64,000 nucleotides of DNA, taken from Atriophallophorus winterbourni (Eukaryota; Platyhelminthes; Trematoda; Plagiorchiida; Microphallidae). Numbering within the stretch: the first letter of the stretch is position 1; each line of letters starts with the position of its first letter. Under the pieces are notes generated by a model. It saw nothing but the letters and a program-made list of their open reading frames with translations. It did not search any database and was not told where the DNA came from. Of the stretch, positions 44,663 to 57,800 are shown piece after piece. The stretch is from assembly GCA_013407085.1 (NCBI GenBank), contig JACCGJ010000240.1, positions 1 through 64,000 on the forward strand. Direction: 5' to 3'. The position numbers and the translations under genes were made by a program.

Positions 44663-45640
44663 ACGCAAGATTTTCTACCTTAATCATTGGTGAAACTCTT
44701 ATATTTATTACTGTTCACAGTAGCTGGTTACGGTACCATCGGGATTTTCATTGGATCATAAACGTTCGCTGCACCGTAAAAAACATAACTAAATCGTAAA
44801 CAGAGTACAGTTTGGAAAGCGACTTCTGTGAAAGTGCACACATATTCGACTCTTAGTTTAGCTGTGTTTAGTCATTTCGCTATGAATTGGGGAGAAGAAA
44901 TTGAAGGAAATTACAGAAGCAGTTATGCGAATGGTAATAAAATTGTCATGAAAATAAAAAAATTAAATTTTAAATTGACTTTTTCTATGGTTTTTGAGAT
45001 GAATATATAAGGACATAAAGTCGTTGAAATAGGGAAATCCTAACCATTTTGGGATTGAGAGAGTTTGAGTAATAAATGAAATGGAGGTAGAGGGCGGTGT
45101 ATTATCCAGGAAGCTAGGAATAATATTCGGCGTATGGAACCAAAAGTTGTTCGAAAGGAGAGTCATTCGCATTCGGAACAAAGCTCAGGCGGGCTAATTT
45201 CGTGATAGTTTTTGCGTTGGATGTCTTTTCAAAAACAATGAAACACAATAAAATATATTCTTTCAACCACAAGAATAAAGATGAACAAGAAAAATTAAGT
45301 TTTGTCAGTTTTACGTTCTTCCGTCGTTTTGGACCTTTCATTCGATAAAACGTTACTGCAAGACATGTTTTGACATTTATGGTCTTCATATAAAATTGGC
45401 GACAGTAATTTACATGAAATTGCAGAGTTATTATTATTAAATTCACTGCTCTCTTCAATATTGTAAAAGCATGTCAAAGTTATGTCAACTTGACACTTTC
45501 TGAGCCATAGTCAACTAAAAAAATTAACGGAACCCATGTCATACTAAAATGCAACATAAGCATTTGTGCGTTCGAATGATAACATAAACATCATAGCTAA
45601 TACTTTATTATGGTTAAAAATTACAAAATACAAAGTCCAC
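44663..45640. other. No recognisable feature
   Basis: Overlapping minus-strand open frames (45477-44963) show no family resemblance or splice context; coding status is unsupported. Confidence 0.35.
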
Positions 45641-45649
45641 TAAGAATCC

Positions 45650-45960
45650 ATTTCCATTTTAAACACCCTATTGAAGTGGAACACACGACCTCATCGGAAA
45701 CACGATTCCAGTAATTTACTACCATTTCACTAAAGTAGTGCTCACCAACATTAGACCTGATATGTCGCTTGCCATGTTTTAATTAGTGGCCTCCATTACC
45801 CACACTTGGTTCGAAAAAATGTATATCACTCAAGTGGACAGAAATTTAACCTGTCATGATTTTGAAGGTTTTAATCAGATCCACTCAATGGCGTTTTCTC
45901 TTTAGTTGGAGGAGATCGAGACACAGAAATAGTAGTGCTACATGTTTTAAATGAGAATAA
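45650..45960 (-). mobile_element. LINE C-terminal relic (second CR1-like family)
   Basis: On the minus strand: RDLLQLKRKRH, LIKTFKIMTG, then VVNYWNRVSDEVVCSTS, in the same order as the polymerase end at 32940-33093. Several stops. Confidence 0.6.
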
Positions 45961-46047
45961 ATTGGATATATTTACTAAGTTCTTCATAATTATAAGACAT
46001 GTAAAGTACATAATGATAATCCAGAAGTCCTCAATGAATATAATAAA

Positions 46048-46140
46048 ATGACTTCATTATCTCTATCAGATTTATCATCTGCTGTTTCTCATATTCGAAA
46101 ATGCATATTCAGTCATTATGGTTCCAAAGTATTTATGAAA
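46048..46140 (+). mobile_element. Ty3/gypsy relic (gag-protease boundary)
   Basis: The plus strand reads SLSLSDLSSAVSHIRKCIFS, matching SLSLSVSPSIVSHIRKRIYS at about 61867-61928, downstream of the zinc knuckles of the gypsy relic there. Only this short piece survives. Confidence 0.55.
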
Positions 46141-46748
46141 CAAAGAAAAACATATAATTGACAGCGTTAGTGTGGACTAGTTAATATCATCGAACGGATC
46201 AAAAGGTGGTACCCCTGATGTCCAAATTGTGGTGATTGTTCAAATTACAATCTATAATACTGTTAGTCATATTTTCATTTTTAACTTAGATATATAACGA
46301 GTAATTCGAATAGTTAGCTAGTTAGTTTGACACTCCTATTCGTTGGTTCGCGGTTTCATCCCTGTTATAATAACAAAAACGAAGCAATCAGATTATGAAC
46401 AGGTGATTCCAGACTATTACATTTTCAGAAGGCCCGTATTTCAAAACGTTGTGGTTAGTGCCTTGTTTATGTTCAGTCGGACATACAGACAACCATACTA
46501 ATTTGATCCGTATTCGGTCATATCGAAGATTCCATCTTGCAGGCACTAGCAGAGCCGTTCTGACAAACAGGCAACCATACTTATTTCATCCGTATTCGGT
46601 CTTATCGATGATTCCATCATGCAGGCACTACCAGCTTTTGATCGCTTACTTGAAATCATCTATTATAAACCCGCTACGACTTTATCACCACTTCAAGGCT
46701 TGATCGATCGGGAGCATCTGGAAGACTCTCGCCACCTTTTCGCTATAA

Positions 46749-46962
46749 AATGATTGCAGGAGATTTAAACATGTCAACATTTAACTGGGATAAAACTACC
46801 GATAAAAGCCTCAATTCGCTCTCCAATACCATTAAACTATTCGGTTATACACGGTTTGTACAGAAACAAACGCGTAAGACGAATATCATTGACCTTGTCT
46901 TCACTCTTAATATCGCACCATCATTTTTAATGGCGATCACAATATTACATCGTTTGAATTGA
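46749..46962 (+). mobile_element. LINE endonuclease fragment
   Basis: The frame starts IAGDLNMSTFNWDK and continues RKTNIIDLVFTLN, the GDFN/N..DW and D.V blocks of a CR1-like AP endonuclease. It is isolated; no polymerase follows. Confidence 0.55.
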
Positions 46963-47159
46963 GTTGCAATAATATAATGAAGTAGAAAACCACCTATCAT
47001 TACTCAAATAGAATGAAATAATATTTGTAAATTTTATTAAAAGCGAAGATCGGACTTAATTATTAATATCATATAATTTTCATGTAATCACAGGAATCTT
47101 TCATAATAACATAGCCGAGTTAAAATAGAAATCTACTATGAGACACGCGATGTCATCCG
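46963..47159. other. No recognisable feature
   Basis: AT-rich spacer. Confidence 0.35.
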
Positions 47160-49860
47160 CGAGATAGGGCAGTCCTGCCGCACTCCGTTGAAGATATCGA
47201 ACGGCGACGACAGTTGTCCGTACGCATGAACCCAACCTGAAGTTGGGCAATTTAATGCTTTCAAGATCCAAAAATACATCTAGGGCACTCCATGTCTCAG
47301 CAGACAGATCCGAAGACTTTCGCGATCGAATAAATCAAATGCCGCTCGGATATTAAGCAATATCAAGACAGTTGGTCAACGAAATGCGTGGTGTTGCTCC
47401 AGTAACAGACGGTGTGTGAAAATGTGATCTATGCACCCTTGACCGGCACTAAACTCAGTATGCTCCTCACGGATTTGCTGTCTCCGTTTGGAAGTCAATC
47501 GGTAAAGCAGGATGGAGGCTATTTTTTAGGAACTACTGAAATGAGACTGATTCCCCATGATTTTCACAGGAATCGCGTGTCCGTTTTTGAAAATAGGAGA
47601 AATTACTGATTTTCTTCAAAGGATCGGAATGCGTTCATCAACCCATATATTGCCGAACAGCGAGTGAAGTTCGCAAGACGGAAGCGAAACCGCCATTTTT
47701 GAACAATGACGGTGCCAAAGCACCAGCACCTGATGCACGATTGCATTTGAGGAGTACAAGGAGTACATTGTAAATCTCTGATTGAGTCGGAGCCTCGATA
47801 GAAATCGACCATTGGGTAGAGTGTCAGGTATTTTATAAATCAATGGGTGTTGAATGGCAGTTCAACGCTGCCTCAAAATGCTCTGCCCATCGCTCCATGA
47901 GCCTGTGCATGTTAAAAACGGGTTAATCACATGTTTTACGTATCAGCTAACCGATGCCTAGTCGCCTGCTTGCAGCAATTCTGATGAGTTAAAACAATTT
48001 TCTGAAATTGCCTGCAGCTGCCGCAGATTCCATTTCCGTAGCCGTAGAACTCCACCAGCTTTCCCTGTCGGTTCTAAAACTGGCAATTAGTTTTCGTTTA
48101 TTAAGCCTTCGTGACGCTTCATGTTTGCTGTCAGCAGAAAGCAACCGACGTTGGTACATTAGTTGGATAGAATTAGCAGAAACCCAGTGTTTAGCCACGC
48201 GGAAAGTCAGCCCACAACGATCCAACGCGGCTGCTTCCAAAGAGGTTTGTATACCACTCCATTGCTCATGGATAGTATTTTTGGGAACTGTAGAAAGATG
48301 CAAACTCACATTGGCCTGAAACCCTCGAAGAACCAGGAGATCATTAAGCCTGACAACATTCAATTGCCCAGCAACGTTTCTACGTTTCCCAACAAAATGC
48401 ATCGAGAGCTTAGCACAGACTAACGCACGATCGGGTTCTAGATAGGTGTCCAAGTATGAACGGCAACCATACACACTCCCTCGCCAGGAGTAGCTGATAG
48501 CAATATGGTCAATTTGCGTGAAAAAGGCCGCCGATGGAGATTTCCAGGTGGAGCAGTGATACTCCAAGTGGCGGAATTTAGTGCTGATGAGGTAGAGTCT
48601 GTGCTCTGAGTACAAGCTAAGCAATTTTTCGACGTTGTCAGTACGATGAAAATTGAGACCAAACCTGCCACCTACGAAATGCTCATTTTAAAATAGACTT
48701 TCTACACCTGTGTTCATGTCTCCAGCTAAGACACCGATGCAAGTCCAATAAGTTCCTCTAATCTTTTGTGAAACTCATCCTTTTCAAGTTCAGAGCTACA
48801 ATTAGTCAGTACATAGATAGAAACCACAAACAGGTCGCGGCATTGGTTGCGAAATCGACCTTTTCGCACGAACCATTTAATCTTACTGCACAAAGGCGAA
48901 TGTTGACTGAGATCCAGTCTAACAGTGCGACCTCAGGTCTCTCACTCAAAACGATCCTGACACCAGTTTGACCGGATACCATGAAATTGTCATCAGGGGA
49001 CCAGCGTAGATTGTGACTTGCGAAAGTTTGAAGGGTTAGACAATCGTGTAACTTAGCTTAATTTATGCAGCGTGTTTTCGACAAACAGCAAACATCGAAA
49101 TCGTGGCTATCAAGTGTGCTAGCCAAGGCTGCCTGCTGTCCGATTCTAGCTAAAGTCCTTACATTCAACGTCGTTAATTTGAATAGTACACGCTGGCGGA
49201 AGAAAGCTCTGGAGGCATTCAAAGCGGACAAAATATTCAAAGTGGCTTAATTTGAAAACCTCGATGAACAAGCTGCACTTCTGTCAAGGCCACCCAAAAA
49301 CCACAAAACGGAAAACAGTTATTAAAAACAAAGTTATACTTGAATTACACTGTTACATAGGGTTCGTACAATGAAACACGATGTTCAAACACAGAATCAC
49401 AAATTGATTCTTGGCCAAGTACTGAAAGCGCTTATGGATGACCAACGTAATGTGTTGCGGCGGATGTGAGCAACACATTACTTCAGTTATTAAAAACGTC
49501 TACATGCAGTGTGAGATCATTTAAAGCATTGTGAGCAGGAAGTACCTGTATCTTCATGATTGCCAGTGAGCGTGATACTATCCTTTTGCCCAAGCTAAAG
49601 TAAGGGGATGGTTTAGTGGGCCCCACACGGAGAATTGGTTAGAAAGTCTGAACCAAGAGGCAGTGTGTTAAGACTGCGATTCTCTAACTTCCATCAATCG
49701 ACCTTCCTGGTAGGAGTAGCTCTGCTGTCCCCAAAAGACACCACCCAGTATAATTTAATGGGTCATGAAGGTACAAAAACCTTCACACCACGTTAATGTC
49801 GAGTCTCAGCGCGACGAACCTAAGGACGGCCTGGAAAACACCTGACGCATGATCGCATCC
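47160..49860 (-). mobile_element. RTE-like LINE relic with 5' UTR and endonuclease
   Basis: On the minus strand a 5' region (49860-49560) is followed by the endonuclease start LFKLTTLNVRTLARIGQQAA (49190-49130) and its later half in frame 48624-47989: TQIDHIAISYSWRGSVYGCR, DRALVCAKL, and RRLNKRKLIASFRTDRESWW. This is the RTE-clade layout. The polymerase downstream (47990-47160) is mostly unreadable. The 5' piece is shared with 38775-38845. Confidence 0.72.
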
Positions 49861-50261
49861 GACAAGGATACCGAACAACAAAAAAACAAACTTTGCCAGT
49901 GGTTGGCTCTTGTTTGAAGCTCTCCACTAGCAGAAATTCTTAACGATCGATTGTCTCATCGCAAATTTATTGTCCGGTACCAATTAAATGTCAACGTGGT
50001 ATTTGGCTTCTTACGAATACTTTGATTTTGTATTTATTTGATTATCACCGAATTTCAAAGTGGTTATGACTAGAAAATCTGCAAAAGTAGATAACACAGC
50101 ACCTACTGCAACGAAGACCCAAGTGAAACGGTGCATCGCTGCTCCCTCGGGAGACTGTTTTCTTGTATGCGCTTAACAGGTTGCTGATAATGCCAAAGCT
50201 GTACAATGTGAAATATGTTTCAATTGAATGCATATTCAGTGCGAAGGAATAAAGCCAGGGA

Positions 50262-50303
50262 CAAATAAATGAATAAATAAATATATAAATATATAAATAA
50301 ATT
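50262..50303. repeat. (AAAT)n-type microsatellite
   Basis: A run of aaataaat and aaatatat units. It could be the tail of a LINE insertion. Confidence 0.6.
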
Positions 50304-50390
50304 TAATTCTTGGAAATCCAAGGCATGTTAAACATGATCAATAATTGTTTTGTGTTGTGTGTTCGCTGAGCTAGCATTGTAACAGTGGAA

Positions 50391-50437
50391 CGTTTTGTCA
50401 TCAAGCTAGATGACATCGTCAGCTAAACTTCTTGATC
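50391..50437 (-). repeat. Decayed hammerhead-like motif
   Basis: On the minus strand: CTGACGA, stem GTCATC/GATGAC with loop tagctt, then AAAACGTT in place of GAAACGTC. It is homologous to 30331-30386 but has lost the essential G of the GAAA box. Confidence 0.45.
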
Positions 50438-50843
50438 AATAATTTCCAATAGCATTGTAGAATCAGATTATAGTATGTACATCCGCAAAATCCATTTGCT
50501 CAAGGTCATTTGTTTCAGCGGAATTTAACGTTCAATAAATATAAAGGTAACGGTATTTGAAGTTGTTTTCAGGTAATAGGTACGTTATTTAATATAGTAC
50601 AAAAACACAGGTATTGTGAGGAAAGTCTAGAATGTTTTCGGCAAAACTGATGATCAACGGATAAGGTCCATCGAAGATGCGTGAAGAATCTCTATTGTTG
50701 ATATTCAAAAATTTTTCATTTTGATTGTTTCAAATAGATTGATCTTTCCTGAACATAATCCGTTTTCTTGTCCGCTAGGCGAAGGTGATTCATTTCACTA
50801 GTTTGAGGTGTGGGGGCCAGTTTCATTTTGGTGCGGATTGAGA

Positions 50844-53800
50844 ATTTTGCTATGGAGAAAAAAACTCAGAAGCGAGAGGATGTTGTTTCGAACGTTATGA
50901 TTTTATCATGGGATATTATTTGGACGGTATGTGAGATATGCCTTCCACCATCAAGCGCTAAGCACGGAGGTAGTAAAAATAAAGTCGTAGCTGAATCTTC
51001 TAGAGCCGCTCAAGTGCTCGATGGAGAAGACATAAATATTGACACAACCTCAGCTGAGGACAGACACCACCTATCTGTGGAGCAAGCTTGCGTGCCATTT
51101 GCTACCTCGACTACAAGTCGTTTACAAAATGGTCTTAGTATCGATGATACATTGAACAGGAAATCGACGTCTGCTCCCCTTCAAAAAGGATTGCTCAAAA
51201 GTCAGGGAGGAATAAAAATTATGCCGACGTGACTTCGAAGGGTTTACCTAGTGATCCAGGCTATGAAATCTGGTCAGAGCGGTTGAGCAAAACATAGGCT
51301 CAGCTAAATGTAGTGAAAAAGTACCTACTTCTGAAAAGGGTTTTAGATTTCCGGTCTCAAAAAAGCCACATATGGATTCTCAGGAGCGATGCCTTATTAT
51401 GGTGAATGCTCGCGAGCGAACCGCAAGAACAAACTTCCCTACAATCCACTTTTTCAAAGCTATTCAATCAAGGAAAGTAAAAATTTACCATCATTTCTGC
51501 ATAACGACTTGACCGGAAGAAGGAGGATGATAAAACGCGGACACTGAAAATGGTTTTAGCTTCGGATGAGCAAGTCGAGATGCTACTAAGACGCGCTCAT
51601 CGTCTTAAGGGTGAGCCATCCAAGATACTACGTGACCTGTTTCCTGAGGATAGAATTGAAATGAAAACAGCCACCCAAGATTTGCGAGCACGTAGAGAAG
51701 CTCGCGAAGTAGATTTCCATATTTTGAATTTTCGGTTAGTGAGGAGGGGGTCGCATATTCGTTGAAAGCCGCTGTCAATCCTACCCCAGTCAATTATTAT
51801 GCGAAGAGATTTAGAGTCTTGCTTTTCAATGCGAGGAGTCTACGCAATAAACTTGACAAGGTTAATGAAATTGTGTGTCGGCCAAAGCTAGATATAATTG
51901 CTGTTACGCAATCCTGATTAACAGTTGATATATTTGATATGGAGTGCGCGCTACCACACCATACGCTTTTCAGAAGTGACAGAGTAGCTTCGATATCTGC
52001 CGGTGGCGTTGCCGTATACTTTAATGAGCACCTGATTGTGAAAGTGTTAAAAAGCTTTCAACATGATGCTGGAAATGCCGAAAGCATCTGGTGTAAGGTA
52101 AAGTCTAGCTCTGTGGCTGCATCAATTTTGGTCATTTACTGCTCACCTGGCGCTAACGTTTCCGCGTTATGTGATCAAATCAAACCTTATGGTATAACTG
52201 GTGACTGTATCGTTTTCCGAAATCTGAATGCTCCTGATATAAACTAAGCGGATTAATTTCGCGGGGTGAACCGTTCCAAGAATTCCAAGAATCGATTTTG
52301 GAGCTCAATTTGGCACAAAATGTAAACTATCCTACGAGTATATGCGTCGGACAAGTTCTTTCGATATTGGATTTGTTTGCCACACCCAGATTTTTCGATG
52401 TTACGAATCTGTCGATCGAGACCCCTATTGGTTGCAGCGATCACTGTTCTTCATGGTTGGTTTGAAATCGGGGTCTTCAACGGAGAATACGTAAGCATGC
52501 CCGGAAAAAAATCTGGTAATTAGAACCAGTTGGTTGGACCTTTTGGGTAAAATCAGATCGCTTGAAAAACATGCCCCATTGATGAATGGAAAATCCCCCG
52601 CTAAGGGACCGCCGTGGTTTGATAACGTTATTCGTAAATTCGTGAAGGAAAGAAATCTTTTATGGCGGAAGTTTTGTTCTAGTGGATGCAACGATGAGTA
52701 TGTAACCTAAAAAGTTATCCGCACCAAGTGCACCTACCTGAAAAGAGAAAAACGGCAGAACTATGAAACTCGTTTGGTGGACGAAGCCAATTCGATGCCA
52801 AAACGCTTGTTTGCGTACATTAGACGTAGAACCAAAGCTCCTTAACGAGTACCTTTCTTGAGATTTATGGGAGGTTCGACTGAACATGAAGATGAACGTA
52901 AAGCGGTTCTTCTTGCCGCTCAGTACAGTTCGGTTTACACAGAAGAGTCGTTTGCAATTCCTCGGCTTATTGAGAGCAGCGCCTTAATGCTGGATATCTT
53001 GATCTCGCCAAATATAGTGCAGTATTTACTTGAATGACTCAGTGTACACTTAACACCTGGCCCGGACGATATACACTCAATGCTTTTAAAGGTATTGTCG
53101 AGTATCATACACAAACCACTGGCACTAATATTCAATTTATCCCTGAGGTGTGGAGGGTTACCTCAATATTGGAAGTACGGCTTTGTCAAACCAATGTATA
53201 AGGGCGATGAAACCAGTGATCCGGCTAACTACCGACCGGTTACCCTCACTTCGGTAGTTCGGAACACTCTGTAACCAATGCTGAAAAAAACAGATTGAAG
53301 ATTTTCTCTTAACAACCTGTCAGCTAACATCTGCTCAACATGGTTTTGGCCCAAGACGATCATGCACATTTAGTCTCATCACTGCTCGCGAGCACTGGTG
53401 TGCTGAACTTGATCTGGGCCACCGGTAGTCACTGCCTCCATTAAGTCCAGTTAGGCATTTAAACATGTTCCATTTCAACGTCTATTGCTCAAGATCCGTG
53501 CTCGTAGTGTAAAGGGACCTGTTCTAACTTGAATTGAAGACTTCCTTGTTGACCGTTATACACAGGTCGAGGTTAACGGAGTCAAATTGCAGATCACATA
53601 TCCAACTTCCGGGGTTTCGCGAGGATCTGTTCTTGGCACGTTACTTTTCAAAGTATATGTTAATTACCTATGAATTGTCTACTTTTTGCGGATGATCTGA
53701 ATGTTTGGGACACAGTAAGTTCTTCAGCTGATAATTCAGTTTTCTAGAACGAATTGACAAATTGCTTGCTTAGACGGTAAAATGGCAGCTGCCAGTAAAC

Positions 53801-54661
53801 CGACAGAAATGCGCTTTAGTGCTTTTGGGGCCAAGCACGCCTGAAGATGCGTACTTCCTCGAGTATCATCAACTGAAATGAGTTGATACTGAACGTGACC
53901 TGGGTACAAATTTGACACAGTAGCTTAAATGCAAGGAGGATACGAACAGAAATGCTGCTGCTGCTGCAAACCGCGCATTGTGGGCTATTAGTCGGTTTTT
54001 CCCTGCGATTACTCTACAAATGTTTCGCATTCTTTATTCCACATACGTAAGACCAGTTTTGGAATATGGTTTGGCCAGCCACTCATCCATAAACTGAGGG
54101 AGAACGTGACCGGTTAGACAAAAATACAGAGGCGCGCGACAAAACGAGTACAAGGATTGAAATTAATTCGTAATGTAAGTAGAGTTCAGCCTAACATAAT
54201 GCGCCAGTAGTCGGGTGTTGTGTGCGTACAAACCTGCTGCAATGGTTGCATTACTGGGTGTTTTGGTGACGAGTACGCGGTTTTTTCATATCGTGACAGA
54301 CAGACTCAAGAACCCCTGGCCATAATCTAAAGCATAAAAAGCAAAGGAGCCGACGATACCACAGAGATTCACATTCTCAACAAGAATGTTAAACTTGTGG
54401 AATGCGCTTCCTGAAGAGGATATTTCAGCAACATCTGAAAACCAATTCAAGCAAATGGTGGATGAGGTACTGCTTGTAATCACGGCCAAGCTGGACAGGA
54501 TTTCTTCAACCGAGGTTCTCCGGAACTATCTTGCTGATATAAAGAGATGCTGCTCACAAGATCTTGCCCATCTGTCGTCTATCAAGAAGTACAAGAACTC
54601 TGTTGCATTTGCCATGCTCAGTTACAATTTTTTACGAATTTTCACCGTTTCACAGTCGTAA
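50844..54661 (+). mobile_element. CR1-like LINE relic (third family), ORF1 and ORF2
   Basis: ORF1 is visible at 50844-51232 (MEKKTQKREDVVSN...) and 51550-51765 (KILRDLFPEDRIEMKTATQD). ORF2 begins near 51810 with LLFNARSLRNKLDKVNEIVC, then GGVAVYFNEHL; the RT region at 53080-53274 has MYKGDETSDPANYRPVTLTS; FADDLNVWD is at about 53685-53710; LWNALPEEDIS lies near the end (54390). At least ten stops or shifts are spread through it. It appears full-span but long inactive, and ends just before the next LINE begins. Confidence 0.75.
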
Positions 54662-54805
54662 TGTAAAATAGAAACTCTGTTTTACTTATTTTCGAAAGCT
54701 TAAACACACAATTCATTATTGCACCTCTCGCTGATTGATGACTTCCGTAATAAAGTCAGTATTCCATTTTTATCATACATCACCGTGTTTTAGCATTTTT
54801 CAATT

Positions 54806-57800
54806 ATGAATAATAAAACTGTTTCTCTTAACGTGAAATGTGGCAAAAAGGTAGCTAAAGGTATTGAGTGCAATGCTTGCAAGCGTTGAGCTCACCCTGG
54901 CTGCTCAGCTATACATAAATCCCACTATGGGCTTTATGCGAAATTCCGCTGGCTTCCGTGGTATTGCAGTGATTGTCACAAGGCTGCCACTGACGCCGCA
55001 TTTGTGTACCACGAACGGCGACCTAGTGTGACGCTAGCTAGTGCGTCGGAATCCGTGTCCGAACAAACTTATGCATCAGTCGCGCGGTCCAACTAAGTCC
55101 CTGGGCGGACTTCGGCGGTTATCAAGGCCAAACATTCGAGCCAGTTATCCCGCCCTCCCGTGCCATCCACCTCTGTCAAAGCAAAAAATTAACCTAAGCC
55201 TTCTAAAAGGCGGGTGTTCAGGGGCTATAAACCACCACTGACCGACGCTAACGTCACACTGGTCAAACAATCACCTACTAGTCTTAGACTACCTTCACGA
55301 ATGGTGTCCAATACAGCAGGCACCCCAAGAAGGCAGGCTAAGACTACTAATTCCGGTAAAAATGGAAAGCAACATACAAATGTTGTCGGTTCCAACGCCA
55401 TGGATCAAATTATTCTGCAGCTGAACAGTCTTCGGAAAAAAAATTGAATCATTACATGGCCCATCTTCGGCTCGAAAAAATAGAACTCGTAATGTTCTAG
55501 TTTTCAATCGTGCCGAGCCCTTCATCAAGGAATCCAAATCTCGTAGAGATTTGGACCGCAGGTGTATCCACGATCTCTTTCGCATGGTTGGGATGAAGCC
55601 TTCCACTCTCACGGTGCGAGTTCATCGTGTGGGTAGATGGAAGATGGACAACCGGCCTCGACCGATCCTAGTCGAGTTCAAATTTCAGGCAGATCGCGAT
55701 GTGTTTTTGTCTAAGGCGGGACACATAACTAACGCCACTTCAGACAAACTCCAAGTGAAGCCTGACAACCCTCCTTTTGATAGGAGGCAGTACAATGTAG
55801 CTCCGACTGGGATTAACTTAGCTGTAGGGTCATCCGCTCCCCTTCAGCCTGAAGCGAAGCCGATCGCCACTGCATCAACAACGATCGTACCGGAGCGTGC
55901 ATCACCTATGATCTTGCTATCAGGTGCGCACGACGATCTGCTTAGCTTGAATGAAGAAGGAAGCCAGTCAAGCCTTTCTAGTGGCAGCTCCCATGTTATG
56001 AATGAGGGCTTAATAGTTAGGCAACGTTCCATTACCGTCGTGCAAGATGCACACGATATTGCTTCTCCTGCATTAAGCAGTACGCCAAAAAACGTGCAGC
56101 TTCCCCGGGTGCTTCGACCGAGGGCAAAGCACGACTCAGCTTAGAAGCGCGCGTATCCAGTGCCACTGTGTTGTACGCCAATGTGTGCAGCATAAGAAAT
56201 AAGTGGTCTGAACTTTCTCTTCATGTAGCCGAGCTACACCCGAGGGTTATAGCGCTGTCTGGAACCTGCCTGTCTGCGGTTGATGTTGTGCCAGCTAGTA
56301 TCAGCGAACAGTATCTTGTCATCAGATGCGATAGACCTGGCGATAGAAGAGGCGGGAGCGTGGCTCTTTTCCTTGAATATGGTCTGCACAATACGGACCC
56401 AGGGTTATCACTCTCTATTGAAAATGTCTAAGTTGTTACTAGTGTCCTGACTTGCTACAAGTCAGCACTGGCGATTGCTTGTGTTTACGTCACGCCCTAT
56501 GCAACCATACAGGAGTTCACACAGCTTACTGAGACACTCGACGGTTTGTTTCACTCATGCTCACAGTGTACTTATCTTGGGTGATTTCAACCTCCCAGAC
56601 ATAGATTGGCCTGTCCCCACTGGTCTAGTCACCCAGCAATCTGACACCTTTCTCGAATGGCTCCATAATCATGCGCTGCACCAGCATGTCAATGATCCTA
56701 CAAGGTTTCGCCATGGATGCACTCCATCCACTCTTGACTTGGTATTGTCGTCCCAGCTAGAAGCCATTAGTCATTTAAAGTACCTACCGCCGCTCGGCAA
56801 AAGTGATCACGTAATGATAAGCTTCGAAGCGATATTGCGTTTTCGCAAACCTTTCTCTCGTCCTAGACGCAATTTTAGGCGTGTAGACTGGGGTTTACTC
56901 TTGCAGTCTTCAAAATCTTCCCTTCAGTTATCTAGCGATTCAAATGTAAATGAAAACTGGGATAGAATTTCTAAGTATCTAAACGAGTTACAAGACAAAC
57001 ACGCTCCGCTGCAGTGTGTGAGAAGGCATCGAAGGCCACCCTGGTGGTCTCCTCGAGTCCGTAGGTCTACCCGTAAACGGGATCGTCTATGGCGGCAATA
57101 TAAGCTATCCCTTACTTCTGGTTCTTGGGCCCGCTACAAAACCGCTCGGAATGCCTGTGTTAAATTACAACGTGTGCTCAAACAGCATTTTGAGTTATCT
57201 CTAGCTAGGGATGCTAAATCCAACCCGAAAAGGTTTTATAGCTACGCACAGTCAAAAGGAAAAACTAGGGAAAACATAGGGGATTTGAAACTGGAGGACG
57301 GAAAAGTTGCCGATACCGACCTTTCTAAGGCGACTGCCTTCTCAGGGTTTTTCAGTAGCGTTCAACGACGGGATAATTCTTCAAACGCACCGTCAGGTCT
57401 GCTTAACCTGACACCTGGTGTCCATGTATTAGATGAGTTGTCCTTCAATGAGGCTGAGGTGTTTGACGCACTTATCCATGTTCGGGTCAACAAATCTGAG
57501 GGACCGGACGGCATCTACTCAATTATGCTTAAAAATCTTGCCTCAGTGCTTGCCGAACCGTTTTGCCAGCTCTTTAATTCATGCCTGCAACTAGGAGTTG
57601 TTCCCAGTAAGTGGAGGGAAGCCATAGTCGTGCCAATACACAAGGGTGGTTGCAGGTCAACTGTTGGTAACTATAGACCGGTCAGCCTGAACAGCACCGT
57701 CTCGAAAGTAATGGAAAAACTGCTGCGTGATAAAATCTGTCAGCATCTTTGTCGGCATTCTCTGTTGAGTGTAACTCAGCATGGATTTATTAAGGGTAGA

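Noticed and set aside
46311..46380. tRNA-like ttagctagttagttt ... tttcatccc
   Set aside because: Arms do not pair and spacing is not that of a tRNA; resemblance judged accidental.
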